A stretch of 64,000 nucleotides of DNA from Theocolax elegans (taxonomy: Eukaryota; Arthropoda; Insecta; Hymenoptera; Cerocephalidae): the NCBI GenBank assembly GCA_026168455.1, contig CM047425.1:3632001-3696000 (forward strand), in the 5' to 3' direction. Position 1 is the stretch's first letter. The number at the start of each line of letters is the position of its first letter. The translations under genes and the position numbers were made by a program. The notes beneath the pieces were generated by a model. That model was not told the DNA's origin. It ran no database searches and worked only from the letters and a program-made list of their open reading frames with translations. Positions 1 to 14,320 of this stretch are shown in pieces.

Positions 1-3000
1 TGGAATGAAAACTATGAAATGGGCAGGAAAGGTTCGAAAAAGCGTTTCATTCTTGTACACGACCTGACCAAGCGTCCTAGTTAGTTTATAGATTGACATG
101 AGAACGCTACTCAGTAAATGGCTACAAAATTTTTGTTGATTCCACCAGGGTTATGTAAAAGTTTTATGCAAATGTTTGTTATATATACACTTTTTTTAAA
201 AATATTTTTACTATTAATTTTGTGGATTATTTATATATAGCAATGAATTAGTTATTTTTTAAAACATATAGTATAGGTAAGAGTTCATTGTCAGTTGTAC
301 AGTAATTGTTTCTTTTTTATCGTCGATTAATTAGCGAAACCAAAGTCTTTGTGATCACGTAATTTGCATTCAATTTCATTTACGATGTGTTCTTTTTTAT
401 TATATTATATATCAAATTTTCTTTTTCTTAAGTAATATAGCAATAAGTTTTATAAAAAGGCAAAATGTAATTTTAATTAATTATCGTAAATGGTGTAGCG
501 ATTGATTGGTTATTTTTAAAAAAATGAAAATATTATGTAAAAAATAAAAATGGTTAGTCTTATCATAAGATTATAAGGACCGAAAATTTTGAAACACAAC
601 TGAGTTATTTCATGTCGAATAATCAGAATTTTATTCTTGTATCGAAGTATCAAATATATATCACAATACGATATATGACATCATAATCTCCATTTTTCTC
701 TCGAGAGAAATTTTCACTGAACAAAATGCGAATAGTGAACGTGACGACGACACGCATAACTCTCATCCGATTGAAAAATTACTTGATTCGAGTAAAAAAT
801 CCGTGATGTTTCACTCGGCAAAATATAGTTATTTAATTTCATCAGTATATTTCAAATGATTTTTCACTCTGTAAAGATATCGACTATCAATTTCCGTTTG
901 TTAATTTATCAAATATACGTATATATCCACATATATATATAAACCAAACTAGAAACAATGATCACCCATCTCGTAATCCCAGAAATTCGCATAAAATAAA
1001 ATAATCTGCATATCACCGCGTAAAATCGACGAACGCATAAATTGTCAATCGCTTATCAACAACTCGATCAACTACTTTATTACAAAACAAAAGAAAATCA
1101 ACTATAATATCTTACTCAGATTCCTACGTAGAAAATTAATATCCAAAGCCCATGATCGAAAAAAAAAACGGAATGAAAAAAAGGTACATAACCGAGGTTT
1201 ATTACAAGCTATAGATATATATATGTGTACAAGGAGAGCGCAGTGCAACAACCAACTGGTTAGAAGTAGGGATTGCAGTAATGCTTCGAGTCGGCTGGCT
1301 GAAATCAGATAAGACGCCATGTTTGCAGCACTTTGGTGTCATCCCGGGCGGCCAATCAGAATCAAGCCGTGGCGGAGCGAGGAGCAACAGAGAGAGAGAG
1401 AGAGAGGATCGAACGATGAGTTTCAAACTCGAGCGCGGATGCTGATCCGCTGTAATTAGCGTCAGCGATCAGTGGGCCGAACCTAACTAGAGAAGGGAAC
1501 GAACGGACGTTGCTTATCTCGGCCCCTTTCGGAAGGAAACGCGGGAAACAAACCTATTTGCCTCGACGATCGCGATTATCGCTCCTCTAGGCTCATCGAT
1601 ATCTAATTGACACTCGATTTAATTAAATATTTTTTCATAGCGTGTAATATATATATACGATTGCATTGTTATACCAAGAGTAAACTCTGCGATTTATCCA
1701 ACTATTTTTGTTCTCTCAAAGAATTAACAATTGTATATATAATGAAATAGTTTCAGTAAAATATATATATAGATTGTAAATAATTAATTTTTAGTACTAT
1801 TTTTTAATTGAATAATATATATGATCAACATATATCTTATACGTGTTGATTTACAAGAATATTTAATAGAATCCTGTAAGTGTATTTAGCCAGTGCTAAT
1901 ATTTAATGTTTAACGATCCAAAAAGAAAGATAAATGTAATCCGAATTAATGATCAATATTACATTTACACAAAAATATGTAAACTCACGTTATATATACT
2001 ACTCTCCAACGAATAGAAGAGTGAAACTCGAATAAGAAAAGGTAAAAGTCGCTCAGTTTCGTGGCGACAAGTCATATTTTGCCACTCCTTTCAAACTCGA
2101 CCAAAGAGTCGACGCATACATCCTTAAATAGAACAAAAAAAAATATACTAAAAAAATTTCTTAAATTAATCTCATCGATTCGCGCGTCGTACACACATCA
2201 CACAAATTAAAAATCTCGCGTTAATTATATACATCGAAAAATCTCCGATCCAACCGCAATTATTCCACGTGGTAATAATAATAACAACAATGATAATGAT
2301 AATAATGATAACGATAACACGAAATACATATCACCGTGTTCGTTCGACATTTCGGCAGTAATGACTTTGACATTTAGGGTATATTGGCGACGTCAGAGAT
2401 TTGGTCTCCGCGCTCTTTGATCGTGCCGCAAGGATTCTTTTCGGTTCGGGTAAAAAAAAAAAGAAAAAGGAAAAAAAAAGAAATAAGCAAGAAAGAAAGA
2501 GCGCGCGAGCCTCCGCTTATTTGGTAACGCGGCCCTCGTTCTTTTAATTTCTTTTTCCTCCTTTTTTTTAAAGACCCCGAGTGAATAAATATTTGAGATG
2601 TTTAACAGGTTTTCTTAATGCTTATTCCTTTTAAGTAAGTACTTTCCACTCCCTCTTCTTCTTCTTCTTCTTCTTCTTTTTTCTTTCTGCGACTCTCTTC
2701 GAAAAACTAATTTTTTTTTGTACTCACGATCTCGCCATCCTCCTTTTATTTTCTCCAATAGATACGTCCATTTCTAAATATTTAATTACAAATATGATTA
2801 TATATTTGACCGAGGTGGCGTGTCATCATTAATATATATATATACACCAAGCGCGGCCGCGACATCAAAGTACATTTAGTTGACGGTTTTTTTTTCCTTT
2901 CCTCCATCGGTTATATATATATATGTAACCGTTATCATTGCGTATGGGCAATTTAAAATTAAACGTGTGTTACATATACCTATATATATACACCGATCCC

Positions 3001-3770
3001 TCGGTGAAATTTATCGGGCTCGTAATTGAATCAGTAGAGCGAAACTAATTCGTTCGGAATTATAATATATATATATATATATATACACACGAATAAATGT
3101 ATATATATGTATATAATTATGCGACTAAAAACGGTATAATGATTACTCGTTTTATATAAAGTTTAAGATAGATTTATATTTTATTTTATTTTTAATCGTG
3201 TATATATACCGCTCCTTATACATTCTATTATATTTATATTATATCAATAAATATATATCTCGTACGTGTCACCTCGATATAGATACGTAAAATATTTTAT
3301 GAATAATGAGCGACACGTATATATATAACTTAAAATAATTACAATTGATTATATTTGTATTTATATACGTGATATGCGGTTTAAAATAAAACTTTGCAAT
3401 TGCTAATAGATCTCGATACCGCATCGGCATTAGATTTAATATCGAATATTCGTCGTACATAATTTAACAGATCTTAAAACTTAGAATTATAACTAAACGT
3501 TCACATATCTATGTATATATCCGGCAATTATATATATTCATGTATATGTGTATATATATAAATGTGGATTAATATTTAACACTCCGATAAAAATGGCACC
3601 AATCTAACGTTAAGTAACTATTTTAGTTATATGTGCGATGATAAAAATTATCTATTTTCAATGGGTAATAATTAACTAATTTTTATTAAATTTAACATTT
3701 TCCGGCACCGCGAGTCTATCAGGACTCACCTCTTTTATAAACACTTTTTCGTTATTTTAAAGTAGTTTTT
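1..3770. other. AT-rich non-coding stretch with one GC-rich island
   Basis: No credible gene is seen. Most of the stretch is AT-rich with short TA runs. An island at about 1208-1620 stands out. It is GC- and CpG-rich, holds a GA run at about 1389-1406, a CCAAT-box-like CCAATCAGA, GATA-type sites (AGATAAGA, TTATCTC) and TAAT-core homeodomain-like sites (GTAATTAGC, CTAATTGAC). A second small GC-rich patch lies at about 2390-2540, next to a purine tract. These features suit a cis-regulatory module, but that is inference from composition and short motifs only. Confidence 0.4.
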
Positions 3771-3882
3771 GCACCTAGGGAGTAAAATAGGCATTTATTC
3801 CCGGGATGAAAGTTGCTGCTTCCGAGATTTAGCTTTTGGAGTAATTTTTCCAAGGGAATAATTGCCTTTTACTCCCGAAAGT
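3771..3882. mobile_element. Small palindromic element (MITE-like hairpin)
   Basis: Two imperfect inverted arms start GGGAGTAAAA and end in the complementary TTTTACTCCC (about 3778-3802 and 3853-3876). They are flanked by GCAC and GTGC and surround a central segment of about 50 bp. The short length and hairpin form fit a MITE. No coding capacity is seen and no target-site duplication was resolved. Confidence 0.5.
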
Positions 3883-5610
3883 GCATATAGAATTTTTCAC
3901 CCTGTGTTACATATATTAAAATTGTTAGGTTACAACAATTATCTAAATACGTATCCGAATAGCGATTATTTTTACACATCAACTTTTATTTTGTTTTTAA
4001 AAAATAGCATTAATTTACTTGAGAAAGGCATTTTGATTTTTACTAGAATATCGTATAGCTATTATAATTATAAATTTTATTCTTATTTGATAATTTTTTA
4101 TCATTTCAGCTTTACAATTTAATCGAATAAATATCAAATTATTCTTTTCTTTTATAATCACCTCGTCAAAATTAAACAATAATCATCCAAAAATTCTTTA
4201 CGATTTTTCAGCAAGTAAAATAATCCATCGTTAAATTACATATTTATTATATATATAAACACCGATACGAAAAAAAAACTAAAAAATTAACGTTTCTCGA
4301 TATAAATATATATATATATATAGACACATAGATGTCTATACAGGAAATCGGCGCCTCCTTTTTTTTTGTTATCGAGAAAGATGACGATCCACCGTGTGAT
4401 GATGTCACATGTACATAGAGACATGAGAGCATTGTTAGCTAGACTTTTCACTCAGCCAATGAAAGGAAACAAAAATTTTAATTCGCAGCCGACCAAACAG
4501 ACGCATACACATACACACACACACACACACACGTGTGCACATATATGTATGTACGAATCACGATGCGTAACAATGCCAGACGGCCAAAACTCCGTGACAA
4601 TGGCTTCTATACAAGAGACCGCTACACTCGCACACGTTCGCCCGATTTGTCCGTACAACGTTCTCTACCTACGAATAAGAACACTCCTGTATATATATAT
4701 ATATATATTCTCTATGTATATACATACGTTCAAATCACGAGGTATCGGGGTGGGTACACGTTAAGGTAGTTGCTTTATTACAATGGCGTATATACCAAAC
4801 TTTTTTTAACTTTATTTATGTATACATATATATATTTTTAATATTTAATGTATTTTTTTATTTTTAATATTGATAAAGTGCAATCTTGATCGAAGAAAAT
4901 GTTGGTAGTATGTGTATAAGGTTGAATTGTTTTATTTATGTTGAAAATAAAATAAGATTGCGTGTTCTCCTTAATTTGTTGACGGTGAAACAAAAAATGG
5001 AAGATTTTGTATATACATCGGTATGGACATCGGTTTACATTTCGGTTTACATATTTATTTATATTTATTTCTATTAAATTTTCATAAAATTTTTCTATGC
5101 TGGAGTGTATTCACATAAATTTAATAACATTATGTGTATTATATATATTACAATAAATGTCAGCCTGCAACATACTACATTTTCGCACTTAGTTTCACAA
5201 TTTTACCATTTATATCTAATCAATAATTATAGAAAATTACTGAATAACATAAAAACGTCAAATAAAGTGGATAACTTTTAAATAGCGATCAAACGTTTCT
5301 CGCAACATGTAGACATAAAAATATAATTTCGAAATATAATATAATGAATCTTGCATATATTATATTTAGATCGCATTTGTATATTTTAGCGCAAATTTGT
5401 TAATTATTAGTAATCATTTAAATGGTACATTTTTTTTCATTAATTGACCATATTCGTATTTTTAACATGCTAATCATATATATAATACTCTTAAATTAGT
5501 CAAACAACTGTAAGTTACATTTTACAATAATATCGAGTTTTAATTTATTAATTAAATTCAATTATTTATTTATTTAATATCTTAAATACAGTTCTCTAGA
5601 TGGTATAAGA

Positions 5611-5651
<41 letters not shown>

Positions 5652-8600
5652 TGTCAAATTTTAATTTATTTTTAAATATATACAATATATAAATAAAATT
5701 TGAAAATTTTATTGTAAAATAGACTTGTTATACATCTATCGTATATATTTACGTGACACGTACAAATTAAAGTTAAATCGCTCATATCAATCTCCAATCA
5801 TTATAAGTGAAAAATGTGTAACCTATCAACAATTACCACTCTAAAAATCATCACGAATCCCATATCAATATCAAAGAGTAAATTACCGATTTAAAATTAA
5901 TTGAACCCCCCTGAAAAAACTTAAACGGACAGCACACGACTATAAATATAAATATATAATTTCCATTCCCCACGAATGATTAATTATCAAGAAGCACATA
6001 CGAAGATTAAAATCGTATAAAAATCCATTGAATACCGTAAGAAAAGCATTATAATATAATCTATTTTTGTCAGTCGAAATCCCAATGTATGTATGTGTAT
6101 ATATCCAACAGCTTCCCAACAAACAATCGTACAAAAGGTCACTAACGCGGTACAAACGTATTATACAAGGAGTACACCACGAGCGAGCGAACGAACCAAC
6201 CAACCAGGATTTCGATCGGTATATATGTGTATCCCCATATATACGTGCACATAGCCCCGATTATTACTATATACCTATACAGATGTCCTACAAAAGCGAG
6301 TATTCGGGGTCGCACATTTTGCTTTTAGAGATTCGAAGCTCTTGGGAGAGAGAGGGGGGGGGGGTCGAGGAGATGATCCTGCAGCCGCGGATTGGTATAT
6401 ATAGATATATATATATAAAGAGGAAGGGAAGCCGCGTGCTAAGTAGCGATCCCGCAGGAACGTCATGACAATGCCACGCTTATAGGACCGCCGAGCGCGT
6501 GTATTTTGACTTTTTGACAGATGGACGCCCACCCCCCGCTGATACGATGGCTTTTAATGCCATGAGAGAAGTCGAGAAGCCAATTTTAGGGTATCCAGGT
6601 ATATGTCCTCCCTGCTTGTTCCTTTCTCTCTCTCTCTCTCGCTCTCTCTCTCTCGCTCTCCCTCAAAAAAAGTGACTTTCGGTGGAAACGTCGACGAGGA
6701 AAGCTTGCCGATTTTTGGAAACATCGATGACGGAAACGAGGGTGAGAGAACCGGATGATTTACATTTTACTTATATAGATGTGTTTTTCTACCTTCGTCC
6801 GACGATGATGACTTCCTTTACCGCTATTGGATTTAACTGGCAGGGGTGCCTCATTTTTTTCTTTTTTTTTTTGGACGGGAAGAAAAACGTTCACCCAGGG
6901 ATGTATACGTCTCATTCCGGATCGTTTAGAACGGTCGCGACGGCTTCGTGGAATCGTCGTGATGTAGAGGTTGAATTAATATTATACTCGATGTATAACA
7001 CCACGCTGGGCTATTCGGGATTCCTCTGGGTGATTTTAGGTCGTTTATAGACGGTGTGTTTTGACTTTGCGTACTGTCGATTCGTATAACAGTTCCATTA
7101 TTTACTTATTTCACGGGTCGTTTATCCCTAGAATCTCTAGATTGCAAAACTGTGACTTTTGCAAGATGAGAATCGTAGGTATACGTTTTCAAACGGTTTA
7201 AGCGCTGATTATGAGTAATCGTTGTTTTTTACAACTGTCTGTGCAGGGTACGTCAGTGTTTCAAAAAGTATCTTGAAATTGATATTTTGTAAAATTCACC
7301 GTCGGATTTAGCCCGTCAGGTGCAGGTTATGATCACGGTTACTACATTTCAAACGCTGTGATATCCAATTTGAAATAAGATGATCGGTATAGCTTAAGTG
7401 TCATTAGGAATCGATTTATTCAAAACGGATGACCAAGTTGCGATAAACCAACAATAATTAATAACCCAAAACGTTGGTAGAAAGTAAACATCCTTTTTGC
7501 GTGTAACCGAACCGCAAACAAACAAATATAAATACATACATAAATATATACGATCGGTTAAAAGCGTAAAAGTAAACACTCGTAAAAGAGGATCGAGTGT
7601 AAACGATCATTATCTGTTTCATCCACATGCAGAACGAAGAAATTGAGGGAGGATCGTCCACGTGTTTACAGAATATGCGGTATGTCCCGATCGATGTCCG
7701 AGTGTCGTATACCCGGGAAGAAAGAAGTGAAAAATAAAGAATAACCGATATCTCTTTCAGTAAGGAAAATAAGAAGAAGAAGAAGAAGAAGAAGAAGATG
7801 AAATAAAGCCAGCGTGACTTCCGCAGTCAAAGTAGCTCTCTCGCTGCGCGTACGTGAAAAGGAAAAGGCCAAGAGAAGGCAAGAGAAAGAGAGAGAGGTG
7901 GTCATATATGCGAAGGAAGAAGTTTAAAGTGTATAAGGATCAGAAGTAGCAGGATCAGCAGGAGCAGCAATCCGCAAGAGAGGTCCAGTATGGCCACCCT
8001 GCGCGTCGTGATTTATGAGTCGCCGTAATGGCGAGCGATTCTCCGTCTCTCATAGAAATATTTGTGCTTCCTCGGGCCCCCGTTCCCTTTTATCCGTGGG
8101 CAAAACATTTTCATTTGCCTCGGATAAAAGGTGCACATGTGAGGAGATTCTTTTTTGGTATTGCGCCAACCACCTTTCTCAAAAGTGAAACGTCACGAGG
8201 ATTCGTATATATATGTATATGTATATGTATAATGTACGTGTGTACACGCGTCTACATTTCTTTTTCTCTCCGATTCGACGGGGAGAGGGGACCACCTGCG
8301 CTTCGCAAAAAAAAAGACGATACTGATGTCTTAACTGTACGTGTCCTCTATACGATAATTTCTACATATACCTGGAATTCGAATCGGTACATCGTCATTA
8401 ATCGTAACCCAATCGAGGATGACTAATTAAATCATTTCCCGGATAAAACGGAAGTATCTCCACTTGAATTTCTTTCCAAGATCGCTCGGTCTCAAATTCA
8501 TCGGTTTCATTAATTTACCTGGTTTTTCCATTACATCGATGATGCTATACATACATGTGCAACCTATACCTCGATTTGTATAGCTTTCTTTAGTTCACCA

Positions 8601-10170
8601 TCGAATTCGCCTAATCGACTGTACCAAAAGTAAAAACGCTCGATTCGTTTGTATATATACACCATGAAGTCGAAAGTGTTACGACAAGTGAATATGTCTT
8701 AATTATTAAATACACCATATGTATATAAGCCCCATAATAGAAAAATGTATTGTATATACGAAAAAATACACGCGGTGTCTTTAACAGCTAACGAATATTC
8801 ATTTGTCGTAACACTTTCTTTTTCTTAGTGCACCGTGAAAGAAAAAAAAAATAAACATAATTACAGATCGCCATTATACACCCCAAATTACGAAAAGGTA
8901 TATAACACACGCGAAAAATATGACGGGATAAATAGGTATACGTGCGGTAATTCGAAAATTTATGGCACACAGTAGGGTAGACGTGTGTACGTATACCGGG
9001 CGCAACCGAGACGTGAAAACAACCGTTACACACAGTCAACCTCGAAGAAAAGCTAAAGTCCTATACGTATATATTTATCGGTTAAAACCTATATAGGTAT
9101 AATATGTGCGCTATAAATTTACGAGGCTCAGTTGCATACACGCACGCACATCACACACACACGCGCACACACACACATTCGTGCTCGCTCATTCGAGGAA
9201 GACTTTTTTCCATTGAAGCCACACCTTTTCTTCCCTCGATACCTCGATGTGTGCGCGCATGCATGTGGGTGGCATTTTCTCGCCCGAGACTTTAATTCTC
9301 GTTTCTCGGCATCGAACTCAATGGACGCCTCCCTGCTTCCTCTTTTCAAAATCGCATTTAACTGCCGGAGGTTACGAAAGAAAGAGAGAAAGAGCAAGAG
9401 AGAGAGAGAGAGCAAGAGACGCCGGCTTACTCCACTTTTCGCCTTTGGAGAGCTACCATTGAGACGTCAATCACAGAAACGCTGGATTTCTCTCGGCTTT
9501 TCTACGGCGCGCGCGGCTTTTCACGCCGCGAGAGCAGGAAGTCGCTCTCCTCTCGCCCCGAATTATTATTATTATTATTATCATCGTTGTTATTGTTATT
9601 ATTGTTATTCTTACTATTAACGTTACCATTATTATTATACAGAAGGTATACACGTATACGCGAAGAAGCTCGGATTATGTGGACGGGGAGGAAAGACGTC
9701 GTTCGAGTGGAGATTCTACAGGGGTTTTAGGATGTAAAAAGATTATGGGATACGAGAAATTTTCCACCTATCGAGGAGATGATGATGAACACGGGCTATA
9801 TCTGCTTCTTTTTTTTCTAACGACTGAGAGACCTTTGCTATTTCGGGATGTTTTATTCTTCTTCAAATTTCGAAGATGAATCAAAGCATGCGTTGGGCGT
9901 GTATATATGCGTACGTTTACAAACACATTTAGACAATAATAAAATAATAATTTTAATGATACTTAAAAATAATAATTAAATAATGGCGATAATACTTTTT
10001 AGTAATGGTAATAAAATAATCTTTTAATTTTTTTAATTACATTGACGTGTGTATATATAGGTATGAATCTTTTTTTATAACAAGATGATCTGCATTATCT
10101 CCATCATATACTAACGTTATTTAGTCACGACATTCGGTATTATTATTTCTTTGGTGTAACTTAACATTTT
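3883..10170. other. Non-coding stretch with microsatellites and several CpG-rich islands
   Basis: No gene is supported. Simple repeats include a CA run at about 4503-4532, a TA run at about 5614-5648, CT runs at about 6625-6660, GAA repeats at about 7770-7799 and GA runs at about 9390-9418. GC/CpG-rich patches lie near 6170-6600, 7620-8110 and 9120-9560, mostly beside the GA/CT or CA tracts. The reading frames here read through low-complexity sequence and lack splice or homology support. Confidence 0.4.
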
Positions 10171-12131
10171 GTATACTAATAGCATTTTTTTATGTAAGTT
10201 GCTGAACATTTTTGTAAAATTAAATTTGCATTTTTTACAATTAAATTATACCCTCGTCATGTCTCATTCTTTTGCCACATTTTTCCCTAATTTTACACTG
10301 ATAGAGGATAATTTCTGACAAAAATGAATATTTCTTTACAGTTACGCGTATATTATTTGAACATCAGTTGTTAACAATTAAACTTTCATTAAATTCGTTA
10401 ATTAAAAATATATGTTGATGGATTATAAATATAATTTTATTATAAGCCAATACGAATCTCTAGTAGCCATTTATTATTGTATATAATAAATATTTTTTTC
10501 TCTTGAGTGAGCAATATCGAGAGATGGAGGATATAACCCGAATATCATTATTTGACCGTTTATTATAGACTCGTTGGCCACATTTTTAGTCAAATCTATT
10601 TCGCTATTATAGCTATTATGCTATTATATATTCGGCTATTTCGGGTAAAGAAACATTTTTTATATATAGACGCTTCAATTGCTGTACCATGGAGTTTACG
10701 GTGTATTTCATGGAATCGTACGTGCATCAAATCATTTATAATTTAATATATTTGAACCTGTTGTCGAGGCAACGGTATTATTGGCGAATATGTTTATCAG
10801 TCGATCAATCAACGGATAAGACTCCTATACGATTTATCTATTCGATATATATATATGTGTGTGTATGTGTGTGTGTATATATAATAAAAAAAACCTCGAA
10901 ACGGTAGTAAAAAAAGAAGAGAAAAGCTACTTTCACCATCGGTAGAGTTGATAGGAAATCAATTTAACCCCATAGGAGGGAGAGAGAGAGAGAGAGAGAG
11001 AGAAAAGAGTGCAGTACGCGGAATTGAAGAATCGAAAATCCCTGAGCGAGAATCCATCTCCATCGAAAAAACAAATTCATGAATATAGGAGGACGAAACG
11101 GTCGAAAAACAAAAAGGAAGAAGCAAATATCGAAAACAAATAAGCAAGGGGAAGAGGGACGGAATGAAGCGCCGATTATCGGAGACGAGAAAGAGAAAGA
11201 TAGAGATAGCATGTACATATATAGAGAGGGAGGGAAGCGCGTCAACGCAACGGCCCGACAGACGGACAGTTTGACTTTGCATGAACGCGCAGATGCGGAT
11301 GCAACAGCTTGCGCAACGTGGGGGTGGCATATTGCAGCCTGTCAATCACATTGGACCGGCCGTGCTTTTCTCCGCACGAGCGCTCGCGAGATTGCCCCGT
11401 CGTCGTCGTCACCGTCGTCTCTTCCTTTTTCCCCCTTCTCGTTCCTCTATTTTTCTTTTTTTTTCGCTTTTTGGATACGCTCCCGCGCAATTAAATATAT
11501 ATATATATATAGGGATATATCGCGTATATACCGCACCCGATTGCAACTGGCAAATTTTTCGGACGCCAAGTCCGTTTGGATGGCTATTTTGTATACCTTC
11601 GTTTGGGAGGATGTGGCTGTTACCTCTACTTCTTTTTTTTTGAGCGTCCGAGGGAAGGGTAGTTAGCTTTCGTTTGATGTGTCAGTTTAGAGGCTTTATA
11701 TATACGCAACGCGTTTCCCTGTGCGTGTAAGAAATTATATTTTATTCTTCCGATTTTTACATATACGAATTTTTCTAGTATACATACCTTTCTCTCTCTC
11801 TCTCTTTTTTTTACTTTTTTTTACCATCCAGCTTGAAACGAATGACGGATGTGATATTTCGGATGAATTTTTCAAATTTCGTTTTTTTTTCGTATACGAT
11901 ATATTTTTTAGTCGACTTTAAATCCGTTTTGCGATAATATTTTTTATTTCATTGGTGATTACTTGGTTGATGATTACTCGGGGATAATCGATCAGAATTA
12001 AAATTTTTTAATTTTTTAATTTGATAGCTATTGCGAATTATGTAATTATTTTTAAGTTATAAGTCGAGCAATTATATAAGAATAATTGTGAGAGTATCAA
12101 AACAAATTATAAATCAACTAGATTTTAGGTG
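10171..12131 (+). repeat. Large direct duplication, copy A
   Basis: This segment recurs at 12381-14320 in the same orientation. The left 0.5 kb differs by several small indels; copy A carries about 35 extra bases near 10595-10630. The right 1.4 kb is nearly identical, differing mainly in homopolymer lengths. It includes a GA tract at 10979-11003, a CpG-rich core at about 11230-11430 and a Pbx/Hox-like TCAATCACAT site. Apparent reading frames inside occur in both copies but look like shadows of the GA/CT and GTC repeats. Confidence 0.85.
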
Positions 12132-12380
12132 ACTTTTAGCTAGCTAATTTGTGTCGAAATCGTTTGGAAATGAAGTCATTTTATTCATTTTTGACACTGT
12201 ATTTTTAGAAGACCTGTACTTAATTATAAATTTAATACATATTACTTATTATTATTTATTCTGGTACCAATTAACCCATAGTATCGCATGAATTTTTTAA
12301 GGAAAAAAATGATTTTTATTTATTTTATTTAGAAAAAAGAAAAACCGCAGGATTTCGTACACGCGCAGGTATTGGTACAT
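12132..12380. other. Unique spacer between duplicated segments
   Basis: About 250 bp of AT-rich sequence separates the two copies and is not part of either. It has no primer-binding site, polypurine tract or gene. The pair therefore does not look like LTRs of one element. Confidence 0.5.
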
Positions 12381-14320
12381 GTACTAATAGCATTTTTTTT
12401 ATGTAAGTTGCTGAACATTTTTGTTAAAATTAAATTTGCATTTTTTACAATAAATTATACCCTCGTCATTGTCTCACTCTGTGCCGTTCTTTTTCCCTAA
12501 TTTTACACTGATAGAGGATAATTTCTGACAAAAATGAAGATTTCTTTACAGTTATGCGTATATTATTTGAACTATCAGTTGTTAACAATTAAACTTTCAT
12601 TAAATTCTATTTCGCTAAAACGTTAATTAAAAATATATTGATGGATTATAAATATAAGTTTATTATAAGCCAATACTGAATCTCTAATAGCCATTTATTA
12701 TTGTATATAATAAATATTTTTTCTTTGACGTGAGCAATATCGAGAGATGGAGGATATAACCCTGAATATCATTATTTGACCGTTTATTATAGACTTGTTG
12801 GCCACATTTTTAGTACAAATGGCTATTTCGGGTTAAAGAAACATTCTTTATATATAGACGCTTCAATTGCTGTACCATGGAGTTTACGGTGTATTTCATG
12901 GAATCGTACGTGCATCAAATCATTTATAATTTAATATATTTGAACCTGTTGTCGAGGCAACGGTATTATTGGCGAATATGTTTATCAGTCGATCAATCAA
13001 CGGATAAGACTCCTATACGATTTATCTATTCGATATATATATGTGTGTGTGTATGTGTGTGTGTATATAATAAAAAAAACCTCGAAACGGTAGTAAAAAA
13101 GAAGAGAAAAGCTACTTTCACCATCGGTAGAGTTGATAGGAAATCAATTTAACCCCATAGGAGGGAGAGAGAGAGAGAGAGAGAGAGAAAAGAGTGCAGT
13201 ACGCGGAATTGAAGAATCGAAAATCCCTGAGCGAGAATCCATCTCCATCGAAAAAACAAATTCATGAATATAGGAGGACGAAACGGTCGAAAAACAAAAA
13301 GGAAGAAGCAAATATCGAAAACAAATAAGCAAGGGGAAGAGGGACGGAATGAAGCGCCGATTATCGGAGACGAGAAAGAGAAAGATAGAGATAGCATGTA
13401 CATATATAGAGAGGGAGGGAAGCGCGTCAACGCAACGGCCCGACAGACGGACAGTTTGACTTTGCATGAACGCGCAGATGCGGATGCAACAGCTTGCGCA
13501 ACGTGGGGGTGGCATATTGCAGCCTGTCAATCACATTGGACCGGCCGTGCTTTTCTCCGCACGAGCGCTCGCGAGATTGCCCCGTCGTCGTCGTCACCGT
13601 CGTCTCTTCCTTTTTCCCCCTTCTCGTTCCTCTATTTTTCTTTTTTTTTCGCTTTTTGGATACGCTCCCGCGCAATTAAATATATATATATATATAGGGA
13701 TATATCGCGTATATACCGCACCCGATTGCAACTGGCAAATTTTTCGGACGCCAAGTCCGTTTGGATGGCTATTTTGTATACCTTCGTTTTGGGAGGATGT
13801 GGCTGTTACCTCTACTTCTTTTTTTTTTGAGCGTCCGAGGGAAGGGTAGTTAGCTTTCGTTTGATGTGTCAGTTTAGAGGCTTTATATATACGCAACGCG
13901 TTTCCCTGTGCGTGTAAGAAATTATATTTTATTCTTCCGATTTTTACATATACGAATTTTTCTAGTATACATACCTTTCTCTCTCTCTCTCTTTTTTTTT
14001 ACTTTTTTTTACCATCCAGCTTGAAACGAATGACGGATGTGATATTTCGGATGAATTTTTCAAATTTCGTTTTTTTTTCGTATACGATATATTTTTTAGT
14101 CGACTTTAAATCCGTTTTGCGATAATATTTTTTTATTTCATTGGTGATTACTTGGTTGATGATTACTCGGGGATAATCGATCAGAATTAAAATTTTTTAA
14201 TTTTTTAATTTGATAGCTATTGCGAATTATGTAATTATTTTTAAGTTATAAGTCGAGCAATTATATAAGAATAATTGTGAGAGTATCAAAACAAATTATA
14301 AATCAACTAGATTTTAGGTG
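12381..14320 (+). repeat. Large direct duplication, copy B
   Basis: This is the second copy of the segment at 10171-12131, about 2.19-2.21 kb downstream. It starts at the shared ACTAATAGCATTTTTT and ends at the shared AGATTTTAGGTG. Relative to copy A it lacks a block near 12820 and has about 14 extra bases near 12607. Differences of this kind fit two alleles placed in tandem, or a young duplication. Confidence 0.85.

Noticed and set aside
11079..11666. A 195-codon frame, with a 188-codon counterpart at 13264-13830
   Set aside because: Its conservation between the two copies only reflects the DNA duplication. The content follows GA, GTC and TA repeats and the frame breaks at a homopolymer difference in copy B.
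10171..14320. The duplication as a pair of LTRs
   Set aside because: There is no primer-binding site or polypurine tract in the 250-bp spacer and the ends lack TG/CA, so a segmental duplication or assembly artefact fits better.
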